Shown piece by piece: positions 11,022-19,955 of a stretch of 41,333 nucleotides of DNA. How positions within the stretch are numbered: the stretch's first letter is position 1; each line of letters starts with the position of its first letter. The stretch comes from Agromyces albus (GTDB lineage: Bacteria; Actinomycetota; Actinomycetes; Actinomycetales; Microbacteriaceae). The notes beneath the pieces were generated by a model, which saw nothing but the letters and a program-made list of their open reading frames with translations, made no database searches and was not told where the DNA came from. The DNA lies in assembly GCF_004134825.1 (NCBI RefSeq), contig NZ_SDPN01000038.1, forward strand, positions 1 to 41,333. Reading direction: 5' to 3'. The translations under genes and the position numbers were made by a program.

Positions 11022-11528
11022 ATGCCGCCCGAAGACGACAGCCGGCTCGCCGCGCTGTACGACGCCCACGCACCATCGGTCTGGCGATACGTCGTGCACC
11101 TCACGGGCGACCCCGCGGGTGCCGACGACATCGTGCAGGAGACGCTGCTCCGCGCGTGGCGGAGTCCGCGGATCCTCGCGCAGGAGCCGGCCTCGACGAG
11201 GTCGTGGATGTTCACGGTCGCGCGAAACCTCGTGATCGACGACGTGCGCAGCGCCCGCCGTCGACATGAGATCGGCGTCGCCGACGTGCCGGAGCGCGGG
11301 CAGGAGGACCTCACGGATGCGCTGTTCGAGAGTCTTCTCGTCGAGGAGGCGCTCGCCGCGCTGGACTACGAGCACCGCGCGGTCATCGTGCACGCGTACT
11401 ACGGCGGATGCAGCATCGCGGAGGTCGCGCGGCGGCTCGCCATCCCCGAGGGCACCGTGAAGTCGCGCCTGCACTACGGACTCAAGGCCCTCCGTCTCGC
11501 GATGCAGGAGAAGGGAGTGACGCGATGA
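11022..11528 (+). CDS. ECF (group 4) RNA polymerase sigma factor
   Basis: A 168-residue sigma factor with only regions 2 and 4. Region 2 is RLAALYDAHAPSVWRYVVHL through ADDIVQETLLRAWRSP (about 8-50) and WMFTVARNLVIDDVRSARRR (62-81); region 4 is YYGGCSIAEVARRLAIPEGTVKSRLHYGLKALR (about 125-158), with the helix-turn-helix that reads the -35 element. AGGAGGTGACGG precedes the ATG. Its TGA overlaps the ATG of the anti-sigma gene, a standard arrangement for equimolar production. It resembles the mycobacterial SigL-type ECF factors in outline, but I cannot assign a subgroup. A promoter of its own type upstream suggests autoregulation. Confidence 0.93.
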   Translation: MPPEDDSRLAALYDAHAPSVWRYVVHLTGDPAGADDIVQETLLRAWRSPRILAQEPASTRSWMFTVARNLVIDDVRSARRRHEIGVADVPERGQEDLTDALFESLLVEEALAALDYEHRAVIVHAYYGGCSIAEVARRLAIPEGTVKSRLHYGLKALRLAMQEKGVTR

Positions 11529-12223
11529 ACCCCGATCACGCGCGCTTCGCCGAATGGGACTCGGCCTACGTGCTCGGCGCGCTCTCGCCCGCCGAGCGCC
11601 GCGAATACGAGGAGCACCTCGAGTCGTGCGAGGTGTGCCGCCGATCCGTCGCCGAGCTCACGCCGATCCCGGGCCTGCTCGCTCGACTGACGCCCGAGCG
11701 CGCCTCGGCGCTGCTCGAGGAGCAGGCCGGCGCCGTGCGTGCGCCTCGTGCCGAATTGCTCGCCGCAGTACGCCGTGAGGGGCAGCGTCGTCGCGTCCGC
11801 AGCATCCGACTCGGGCTCGTGGCGGTTGCCGCTGCCGTCGTCGTCGTGCTCACGGCGATCCTCGTTCCGCTCGCGTTCGTTCGCTCCCCGGCCGACGCCC
11901 AGACGGTGGCGTTCGAGGCCGTCACGGAGGTGCCGGTCTCCGCGACGGCGACATTGACGCAGGTCGGCTGGGGAACACGCATCGAGCTCGACTGCCGCTA
12001 CGGCGACGCAGGGTATTCGAAGGCGCCCGATGGCGGCTGGCCCTACGCGCTTTATGTCGTCGATCGCGACGGCAACAGCAGTGAAGTCTCGAGTTGGCGT
12101 GCGAATCCGGGGAAGACGGCCCGGCTCGAGGCGGGCACGTCGCTGGGGCTCGAGGACATCGCTTCGCTCGAGGTCCGCGCGCTCGGCAGCGGGGATGTGC
12201 TGCTGGTCGGCGACCCCGATTGA
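11525..12223 (+). CDS. membrane anti-sigma factor with zinc-finger (ZAS) domain
   Basis: Binds and holds the ECF sigma factor until a signal releases it. The N-terminal cytoplasmic part has the WDSAYVLGALSPAERREYEEHL pattern and the zinc-binding His31-x3-Cys35-x2-Cys38 motif; in related proteins this site can be redox sensitive. One transmembrane helix spans about residues 96-118. The external C-terminal domain (about 125-232) has WGTRIELDCRY, YALYVVDRDG and a late SLEVRALGSGDVLLVGD stretch, resembling the outer domain seen in other actinobacterial anti-sigma proteins; it may sense an envelope signal. Overlaps the sigma gene by four bases (ATGA). A site-1 protease is not obvious nearby, although a CPBP protein lies 1.1 kb downstream on the other strand. 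Confidence 0.9.
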   Translation: MNPDHARFAEWDSAYVLGALSPAERREYEEHLESCEVCRRSVAELTPIPGLLARLTPERASALLEEQAGAVRAPRAELLAAVRREGQRRRVRSIRLGLVAVAAAVVVVLTAILVPLAFVRSPADAQTVAFEAVTEVPVSATATLTQVGWGTRIELDCRYGDAGYSKAPDGGWPYALYVVDRDGNSSEVSSWRANPGKTARLEAGTSLGLEDIASLEVRALGSGDVLLVGDPD

Positions 12224-12232
12224 CGGCAGGGA

Positions 12233-12257
12233 TGAACCGTTGCGGCCCCGGCATCGT
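12233..12257 (+). promoter_or_regulatory. ECF-type promoter of the secreted-repeat lipoprotein
   Basis: TGAACCGTT (12233-12241) and TCGT (12254-12257), identical in sequence and spacing to the promoter of the sigma operon. Leaves an untranslated leader of about 43 bases. Confidence 0.75.
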
Positions 12258-12306
12258 GTTCCCTTCGACCGCCCTTCCGCGGTCACGAACGAGAAGGGGA
12301 AACACC

Positions 12307-12807
12307 ATGAGGTTCCGCATCATCACCGGAGTGGCCGTCGCGGCGCTCGCCGTCGCACTCGCCGGATGTACGAGCCCGGCCACGGACGAGCCGGTCGACG
12401 ACGACACATCGATCGAGACGGAAGCGCCCGAGACCGAATCGGTGGAGTCGGACGCGCTCCTCACGACCACCGACTCCGACCTGGGTGAGATCGTCGTCGA
12501 CGCCGATGGGATGACCGTCTACATGTTCGACAACGACACGCAGGGCGGCGATTCGAGCACGTGCGAGGGCGAGTGCGCGACGAACTGGCCCGCCGTGACG
12601 ACCGATTCCGACGAGCCGCCGGTGGCCGAGGGCATCGAAGGGGAGCTCGGCACGATCGAGGGCATCGACGGTGAGCCCCAGGTGACGCTCAACGGCTGGC
12701 CGCTGTACTACTTCGCGGGCGACGAGGCACCCGGCGACGTCAACGGGCAAGGCGTGAACGACGTGTGGTGGGTGCTGACGCCCGCGGGCGAGAAGATCCA
12801 GGACTGA
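12307..12807 (+). CDS. secreted-repeat lipoprotein (COG4315/PF03640 type), ECF target
   Basis: A 166-residue lipoprotein: signal peptide with lipobox ALAG-Cys21, then an acidic Asp/Glu/Thr linker (22-50) and two copies of the secreted repeat of unknown function. Copy 1 includes MTVYMFDNDTQGGDSSTCEG with a Cys pair (CEGEC) and TNWP; copy 2 includes WPLYYFAGDEAPGDVNGQG and VWWVLTPAG. The Y-x-F/Y-x-x-D pattern is typical of the family; the function is unknown, and roles in redox or cell-surface stress have been suggested for relatives. It has its own promoter identical to that of the sigma operon, so it is a predicted direct output of the ECF system. GAGAAGGGG is the ribosome site and a hairpin follows the stop. 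Confidence 0.88.
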   Translation: MRFRIITGVAVAALAVALAGCTSPATDEPVDDDTSIETEAPETESVESDALLTTTDSDLGEIVVDADGMTVYMFDNDTQGGDSSTCEGECATNWPAVTTDSDEPPVAEGIEGELGTIEGIDGEPQVTLNGWPLYYFAGDEAPGDVNGQGVNDVWWVLTPAGEKIQD

Positions 12808-12828
12808 CCGGTCACGCGTGAGGCTGGC

Positions 12829-12854
12829 GGGGCGCGGCGTGACGGCCGCGCCCC
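12829..12854 (+). terminator. GC-rich hairpin after the lipoprotein gene
   Basis: Perfect 10-bp stem (ggggcgcggc with gccgcgcccc) around a 6-base loop, 22 bases after the stop. No clear U-tract follows, as is usual in high-GC actinobacteria. Confidence 0.6.
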
Positions 12855-12884
12855 CTGGTGCTCCCGTCCGACGCACCCCGGGAG

Positions 12885-12890
12885 TACACT
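12885..12890 (+). promoter_or_regulatory. -10-like element TACACT
   Basis: Housekeeping-type -10 hexamer 30 bases before the start of the small membrane protein gene at 12921; transcript start predicted near 12897. Confidence 0.45.
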
Positions 12891-12920
12891 GAGGTTCTCT
12901 CGTATTTTGGGAGGCTGGAC

Positions 12921-13370
12921 ATGGTCGATCTCCTCGCCGTATTCGCGACACTCGCCTTCGTGGGCGTCATGGTGGGATGCACGCTCGCCGGCTCTCGCAG
13001 CTTCGGGCTCGAACAGCGCGCCGGTCTCCTCGATCGCCGCAACCCGGCCCTCGCCGACGCCCTGCGTCGTGCCGAGTCGATCAGCGACCTGTCTCGCAGC
13101 GGGCTCTACGTCGGCGAGATGTTCTCGGTGGTCTGCACGCCCAGCAGGGCCAGCTGGATCGACGGTGCCAGGGTGCGGGCAGCGGACTCCGACCTCCGGG
13201 TCGAGCCGCCCGAGGAGGCGTTGCCGGCCAGGCCCGCGACGGTCGTGGCGCTCTCAGGGAGCGAGCATGTGCCGCAGCCGATGCGGCCGCGGCATCCGTC
13301 TCGTCGAACCGAACGTCACCCCGCGGGCGGGGCGAAGAACTCGGGCCACCAGCCCACCGCGAGCGGGTAG
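12921..13370 (+). CDS. hypothetical small membrane protein
   Basis: A 149-residue protein I do not recognise. One N-terminal hydrophobic helix (about 3-23, containing Cys20) is followed by a basic, charged region (EQRAGLLDRRNPALADALRRAESISDL). The last 40 residues are rich in Pro, Arg and His and overlap by 55 bases the 3' end of the convergent CPBP gene. GGGAGG at 12909-12914 and a TACACT -10 support a real gene; the unusual tail raises the possibility that the natural stop has been lost or that the C-terminus is unstructured. Confidence 0.55.
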   Translation: MVDLLAVFATLAFVGVMVGCTLAGSRSFGLEQRAGLLDRRNPALADALRRAESISDLSRSGLYVGEMFSVVCTPSRASWIDGARVRAADSDLRVEPPEEALPARPATVVALSGSEHVPQPMRPRHPSRRTERHPAGGAKNSGHQPTASG

Positions 13371-14080
13371 CCGACGAACGACACGACGTCGAGGATCCAG
13401 TGCGCGATGACGAGCGGCATCGTGCGCCCCCAGCGTTCGTAGCACCAGCCGAAGAGCACGCCCATGATGACGTTCCCGGCGAACGGACCGAAGCCCTGGT
13501 AGAGGTGATAACTGCCTCGGAGCAGCGCGCTCGACACGATGGTCGCCCACGGCCCCACGCCGAGTTCGCGGAGGCGCGTGAAGAAGTAGCCGACCACGAT
13601 GATCTCCTCGGTCAAGGCGGCCTCGAGCGCCCGGAACAGGAGTATCGGCACCGTCCACCAGAACCAGTCGGCGGGGGACGCCTGCACGGCGACCGTGATG
13701 CCCGATGCGCGCCCGGCGGCATAGAGCGCGAGCCCCGGCACGCCGATCACGAGCATGAGCAGGAGAGCGGATGCCGCATCGCGGCCGGGTCGCGTCAGAT
13801 CGAGGCCGATCCGCCGGAACGGGCTCCGGCCCGGCTGCCACAGCAGGTAGAGCGCGAGCGCGACGGCGAAGAGCCCGAAGAACACGTCGAGGAACTGGTA
13901 GGTGAAGTCGAGCCACTCGCGCGGCGATCGCGACGGATTCAGCGCGACGGACTGGTCGCGGAGCGGTGTCTCCTCGGTGAGCTTCGCAACGAGCGCGACG
14001 ATCGAATACACCGCAGACGCCCCGAGGGAGAGCCCGAGAACGACGACCAGTTCGAGTCGCAGGCGGCGTGCGGCGGGCAT
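13316..14080 (-). CDS. CPBP family membrane protein (putative intramembrane protease)
   Basis: A 254-residue protein with about seven hydrophobic segments and the CPBP (Abi/Rce1-like) core: motif 1 ALTEEIIVVGYFFTRL with Glu158-Glu159, motif 2 SALLRGSYHLYQG with His192, motif 3 NVIMGVLFGWCYE and motif 4 AHWILDVVSF with His227. These Glu and His residues are the expected metal ligands. The usual EExxxR Arg is replaced by Val (EEIIVV), which I believe occurs in other actinobacterial members. The substrate is unknown. I chose the ATG at 14080, with GAGGA just upstream, over an upstream extension that reads into non-hydrophobic, Cys-containing sequence. Given the neighbouring anti-sigma factor, a role in its cleavage is possible but unsupported. 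Confidence 0.82.
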   Translation of the reverse strand: MPAARRLRLELVVVLGLSLGASAVYSIVALVAKLTEETPLRDQSVALNPSRSPREWLDFTYQFLDVFFGLFAVALALYLLWQPGRSPFRRIGLDLTRPGRDAASALLLMLVIGVPGLALYAAGRASGITVAVQASPADWFWWTVPILLFRALEAALTEEIIVVGYFFTRLRELGVGPWATIVSSALLRGSYHLYQGFGPFAGNVIMGVLFGWCYERWGRTMPLVIAHWILDVVSFVGYPLAVGWWPEFFAPPAG

Positions 14081-14191
14081 GCAGCAATCCTCGCACAAGG
14101 GGCCCTGAGCGCAAGAATCCTGCGAGCCACGGTGGATTCCACCGAACGATGTGTCGCTAGGTTGCGCGTGGGTAACGGTTTGGCTCACGGG

Positions 14192-14219
14192 TTTGCTTCG
14201 CGGTGACGGGGTTCATAGT
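14192..14219 (+). promoter_or_regulatory. probable promoter of the peptide ABC operon
   Basis: CATAGT (14214-14219) with a TTTGCT/TTGCTT-like -35 (14192-14198) at 15-16 bases. It lies in the 206-bp gap between the CPBP gene and the binding-protein gene and leaves a leader of about 60 bases. Confidence 0.4.
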
Positions 14220-14286
14220 CTCGATCTACCAGCGCTCCAGCGCGGCCACGAGCCGTGTTGTCGACGCACGTCTCACAGGAGGAAAA

Positions 14287-15909
14287 TTGAAGATCAAGAG
14301 AATCGGCGTTGCCGCCATTGCTCTTGCCGCCGCGGGAGCACTCACGCTCGCCGGCTGCACGACTGGCTCGCCCGAGTCGCCCGGAGCGGGCGAAGCCTCG
14401 TCGGCCATCGTCACGGTCAACAACACCGAGCCCCAGAACCCGCTGGTCCCGACCAACACCAACGAGGTCGGCGGCGGACTCGTCATCCAGAACGTCTTCG
14501 CGGGCCTCGTGTACTACGACGCCGAGGGCGCCGTGCACAACGACGTCGCCGAGTCGATCGAGACCGACGACGCACAGACCTACACGATCAAGATCCGCGA
14601 GGGCCTGACCTTCACCAACGGCGACCCCGTCGACGCCGAGTCCTTCGTGACGGCATGGAACTACGGGGCCGCACTCGACAACGCGCAGCTCTCGAGCTAC
14701 TTCTTCGAGAGCATCGAGGGCTTCAGCTACGACGAGAACGTCCCCGAGATGTCGGGTCTCGAGGTCGTCGACGACCTCACGTTCACCGTGACGCTCAAGC
14801 AGCCCGAGTCCGACTTCCCGCTTCGCCTCGGCTACACGGCGTACTTCCCGGTGCCCGCATCGGCTTGGGAAGACATCGAGGCCTTCGGCGAGAACCCGAT
14901 CGGCAACGGCCCGTACATGTTCGAAGAGGAAGGCGCCTGGAAGCACAACGAGCGCATCGACCTCGTGAAGAACGAGGACTACGACGGTCCGCGCGAGGCG
15001 CAGAACGGCGGCGTCGACATGATCCTCTACGCCAGCACGGATGCCGCATACGCCGACCTGCAGGGCGGCAACCTCGACGTGATCCAGGAGATCCCCGACA
15101 GCGCGCTCGAGACGTTCCAGGAGGAGTTCGAGGGTCGTTCGGTGAACCAGCCCGCTGCGGCGAACGCCACGATCACGATCCCCGAGCGCCTGGCGCACTT
15201 CAGCGGTGAAGAGGGCAAGCTCCGCCGTGCCGCGATCTCGCACGCGATCGACCGTGCAGAGATCACCGACGTGATCTTCAACGGCACCCGCACGCCGGCC
15301 AAGGACTTCACGTCGCCGGTCATCGACGGCTACTCGGAAGACATCCCCGGCTCCGAGGTGCTCGAGTTCGACGTCGACCTGGCGAAGGACCTGTGGGCTC
15401 AGGCTGACGCGATCAGCCCGTGGACCGGTTCGTTCCAGCTCGGGTACAACGCCGATGGCCCCAACCAGGGCTGGGTCGAGGCGGTCGCGAACCAGATCAA
15501 GAACAACCTCGGCATCGAGGCGGCCGGTGCGCCGGTCCCCACCTTCGCCGAGTTCCGCACGTCCATCACCGACCGCGTCATCCAGACGCCCTTCCGCACC
15601 GGATGGCAGTTCGACTACCCGTCGATGTTCAACGGGCTCGGGCCGATCTTCGGCACCGGCGCCGGTTCGAACGACGGCGACTACTCGAACCCCGAGTTCG
15701 ACACGCTGCTCGACGAGGGTTCGGCCGCGACCGAGGTCGAGGCCGGTATCGAGAAGTTCCAGCAGGCTCAGGAGATCCTCTTCGAGGACCTCCCCGCCAT
15801 CCCGCTCTGGTACACGAACTCGATGGGTGCCTGGGGCGAGCAGGTGGACAACGTCGAGTTCGGCTGGGACAGCTGGCCGATCCTCCACCAGATCACCAAG
15901 AGCGAGTAG
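14287..15909 (+). CDS. peptide ABC transporter substrate-binding lipoprotein
   Basis: A 540-residue extracytoplasmic binding protein of the SBP_bac_5 (DppA/OppA) family. The signal peptide ends in the lipobox TLAG-Cys24, followed by a Gly/Ser/Glu linker. Family features include NNTEPQNPL near the mature N-terminus, IQNVFAGLVYYDAEG, the KIREGLTFTNGDPVDAESFV segment (SBP_bac_5 core) and the C-terminal AQEILFEDLPAIPLWY. It starts at TTG 14287, immediately after an AGGAGG site (14278-14283); the longer frame from ATG 14203 lacks a ribosome site and would bury the signal peptide. It binds oligopeptides or dipeptides for the permease/ATPase encoded downstream. A large palindrome after the stop probably limits read-through, so binding protein is made in excess. 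Confidence 0.93.
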   Translation: MKIKRIGVAAIALAAAGALTLAGCTTGSPESPGAGEASSAIVTVNNTEPQNPLVPTNTNEVGGGLVIQNVFAGLVYYDAEGAVHNDVAESIETDDAQTYTIKIREGLTFTNGDPVDAESFVTAWNYGAALDNAQLSSYFFESIEGFSYDENVPEMSGLEVVDDLTFTVTLKQPESDFPLRLGYTAYFPVPASAWEDIEAFGENPIGNGPYMFEEEGAWKHNERIDLVKNEDYDGPREAQNGGVDMILYASTDAAYADLQGGNLDVIQEIPDSALETFQEEFEGRSVNQPAAANATITIPERLAHFSGEEGKLRRAAISHAIDRAEITDVIFNGTRTPAKDFTSPVIDGYSEDIPGSEVLEFDVDLAKDLWAQADAISPWTGSFQLGYNADGPNQGWVEAVANQIKNNLGIEAAGAPVPTFAEFRTSITDRVIQTPFRTGWQFDYPSMFNGLGPIFGTGAGSNDGDYSNPEFDTLLDEGSAATEVEAGIEKFQQAQEILFEDLPAIPLWYTNSMGAWGEQVDNVEFGWDSWPILHQITKSE

Positions 15910-15951
15910 TTCTCGTTCCGGGGCGGCTCGGGGTTAGACTCTGAGGCGCCC

Positions 15952-15983
15952 GTGGGGCGGCAGCCGATCGGCTGCCGCCCCAC
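15952..15983. terminator. 32-bp perfect palindrome after the binding-protein gene
   Basis: Perfectly self-complementary 16-bp arms centred at 15967/15968; as RNA it would fold into a hairpin with a GATC loop. Position 43 bases after the stop and before the permease genes suggests a terminator or attenuator inside the ABC operon. Confidence 0.65.
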
Positions 15984-16015
15984 TCCCACGTATCCCCGGT
16001 GCTCGGCCGATCGGC

Positions 16016-16021
16016 GTAGCA
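16016..16021 (+). promoter_or_regulatory. -10-like element before the permease genes
   Basis: TAGCAT-like hexamer at about 16017-16022 downstream of the palindrome; could restart transcription of permease and ATPase genes. Weak, without a clear -35. Confidence 0.3.
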
Positions 16022-16093
16022 TCGTGTGGACGAACTCGCAAAGGGTGAGGTTCCTTCAACATGTCAACAACCACGAACAGCGAGGCCTGATCC

Positions 16094-17023
16094 ATGGCCG
16101 GCTACATCGTGCGCCGAGTCCTGCAGGCGATCCCCGTGCTGCTCGGCACCACCTTCCTGATCTACTTCATGGTCTTCGCCATGCCGGGCGATCCGATCGT
16201 CGGGCTCTTCGGTGAGAAGACACCGCCCCCCGCGGTGCTCGAGCAGTTGCGCGAACGCTACAACCTCGACCAGCCGTTCATCATCCAGTACTTCATCTTC
16301 CTCGGCAACATCTTCCGAGGCGACCTCGGCGTCTCGTTCTCGGGGCAGCCGGTCGTCGAGATCCTCGCCCAGACCTTCCCGGTAACGCTGCGCCTCGCGT
16401 TCCTCTCCACGGTCTTCCTGATGGTCGGCGGAATCGCCGCAGGCCTCGTCTCGGGTCTTCGCAAGGGCGGCATCTTCGATGCGAGCGCCCTCGTCGTGAG
16501 CCTCATCTTCATCTCGCTGCCCATCTTCGTCGTGGGCTTCGTGGGCCAGTTCGTCTTCGGCATCCAGCTCGGCTGGTTCCGGACCACGGTGGGCTCCGGC
16601 GCGCCCTGGTCCGACCTCGTCCTGCCGGCGATCGTGCTGGCGACCGGCAGCTTCGCGCAGATCGTGCGACTGACGAGGGCGTCGGTCATCGAAACCGAGA
16701 GCCAGGACTTCGTTCGCACCGCCGCGAGCAAGGGCCTCTCTCGAAACCGCATCGTGCCGGTGCACATCCTCCGCAACTCCCTGATCCCGGTCGTCACGTA
16801 CCTCGGCGTCGACTTCGGCGTGCTGATGGTCGGTGCCGTCGTGACCGAGGGCATCTTCAACGTTCCGGGCGTCGGCCGTACCGTCTACCAGGCGATCATT
16901 CGCGGGGAGAACCCCACCGTCGTCGCCTTCGTCACCGTCATGGTGCTGATCTATCTCGTGGTGAACCTGCTGATCGATCTGTTCTACGCCGTTCTCGACC
17001 CGAGGATCCGCTATGCCAAGTAA
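16094..17023 (+). CDS. peptide ABC transporter permease (DppB/OppB type)
   Basis: A 309-residue inner-membrane permease with six helices. The N-terminal GYIVRRVLQAIPVLLGTTFLI and AMPGDPI are hallmarks of the DppB family. The EAA loop that docks the ATPase is DFVRTAASKGLSRNRIVPVHIL (about 205-226), and VTEGIFNVPGVGR follows. It forms a heterodimer with the next permease, with which it overlaps by 11 bases. A nine-codon open frame (16061-16090) ends four bases before this ATG. Confidence 0.95.
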   Translation: MAGYIVRRVLQAIPVLLGTTFLIYFMVFAMPGDPIVGLFGEKTPPPAVLEQLRERYNLDQPFIIQYFIFLGNIFRGDLGVSFSGQPVVEILAQTFPVTLRLAFLSTVFLMVGGIAAGLVSGLRKGGIFDASALVVSLIFISLPIFVVGFVGQFVFGIQLGWFRTTVGSGAPWSDLVLPAIVLATGSFAQIVRLTRASVIETESQDFVRTAASKGLSRNRIVPVHILRNSLIPVVTYLGVDFGVLMVGAVVTEGIFNVPGVGRTVYQAIIRGENPTVVAFVTVMVLIYLVVNLLIDLFYAVLDPRIRYAK

Positions 17024-17962
17024 CACCAGACCCGACCAGCAGCACTTCGTCGCTCCGATCGATGAGACGCCGCTCGTCGCAATCGACTCGGTCAAGGCCG
17101 ACGGCAAGCCCTCCAACCTCTGGCGGGACGCCTGGGCCGATGTCCGCAAGCGCCCCATGTTCTGGATCTCGGCGGCCCTCATCCTGCTCGTCGTCATCGT
17201 CGCCCTGTTCCCGGGGTGGTTCACGCAGGTGGCGCCGAACAACGACTGCCAGCTCTCGAACAGCAACGGCGGCCCGACCGCCGGTCACCCTCTCGGGTTC
17301 ACGAAGCAGGGCTGCGACATCTACTCGCGCATCATCCACGGCACGTCCACGTCGCTCTCGGTGGGCCTCATCGTGACGTTCCTCATCGCGTTCCTCGGAA
17401 TCGTGTTCGGCGCCATCTCGGGGTTCTACGGAGGATGGCTCGATGCCGTGCTCTCCCGCATCGGAGACATCTTCTTCTCGATCCCCTACATCCTCGCCGC
17501 CGTGGTCGTCATGTCGGTCCTGTCGCGGTACGCGAACGTGTGGGTGATCTCGCTCGCGATCGGAGCATTCGCGTGGCCGGCCACGGCACGTGTGCTGAGA
17601 GCCGAGATCCTCCGGGTGAAGAACGCCGACTTCGTCATGGCGGCGACGGCGCTCGGCGTCTCCCGCTTCAGGATCCTGCTCCGGCATGTGCTGCCGAACT
17701 CGATCGCGCCCGTCATCGTCATCACGACGATCTCCCTCGCGTCGGCGATCGTCGCCGAGGCGACGCTGTCGTTCCTCGGCGTCGGATTGCCCACCTCGAC
17801 GATGTCGTGGGGCAATGACATCTCTGCAGCGCAACATGACTTGCGCACGGCGCCCCAGACGCTGATCCTGCCCTCCATCGCACTGTCGGTCACCGTCCTG
17901 AGCTTCATCATGCTCGGCGAGGTCGTCCGAGATGCGCTCGACCCGAAGGCGAGGGCCCAGCG

Positions 17963-17966
<4 letters not shown>
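17013..17966 (+). CDS. peptide ABC transporter permease (DppC/OppC type)
   Basis: A 317-residue partner permease. A cytoplasmic N-terminus of about 50 residues precedes the first helix (50-68); an external loop with two Cys (NNDCQLSN and KQGCDIYSR) may be disulphide linked. Further features are GHPLGFTKQG, GDIFFSIPYILAA and the EAA loop FVMAATALGVSRFRILLRHVLPN (about 209-231), then LSFLGVGLPTSTMSWG. It overlaps the upstream permease by 11 bases and the ATPase gene by four (ATGA), so the three are translationally coupled. Confidence 0.95.
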
Positions 17967-19732
<1,766 letters not shown>

Positions 19733-19744
19733 CTCCAAGCACCT

Positions 19745-19789
19745 CGACGGCGCCCGGCATCCGCACGAAACGGATGCCGGGCGCCGTCG
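19745..19789 (+). terminator. intrinsic-type terminator of the peptide ABC operon
   Basis: Perfect 19-bp stem around the 7-base loop CACGAAA, 12 bases after the ATPase stop and followed by TTTCCC-like T-rich bases. The arms contain the CGGCATCCG/CGGATGCCG motif discussed in the findings. Confidence 0.85.
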
Positions 19790-19817
19790 TTCCCAGCTGA
19801 ATACCGCACGCGCACGG

Positions 19818-19823
19818 TAGGCT
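19818..19823 (+). promoter_or_regulatory. -10-like element TAGGCT for typA
   Basis: Hexamer 132 bases before the typA start, just past the terminator. The resulting leader of about 125 bases is long, but no riboswitch or clear structure was recognised in it. Confidence 0.4.
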
Positions 19824-19955
19824 GGACGAGCGCGCGCCGCGACTCGGCTCCGCGCGCTCCCACAGACCTTCACACCACGCGCTTCCACGCTGCCACCGCG
19901 CCGCCCGCAAGGGCCGCACGCGAACTCCCCGAAGCCCAGCATCCTGAGGACAACA

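Noticed and set aside
14062..14086. GAGGAT six bases before the CPBP start as another leaderless promoter
   Set aside because: The same bases form a normal GAGGA ribosome site at good spacing, so the case is ambiguous.
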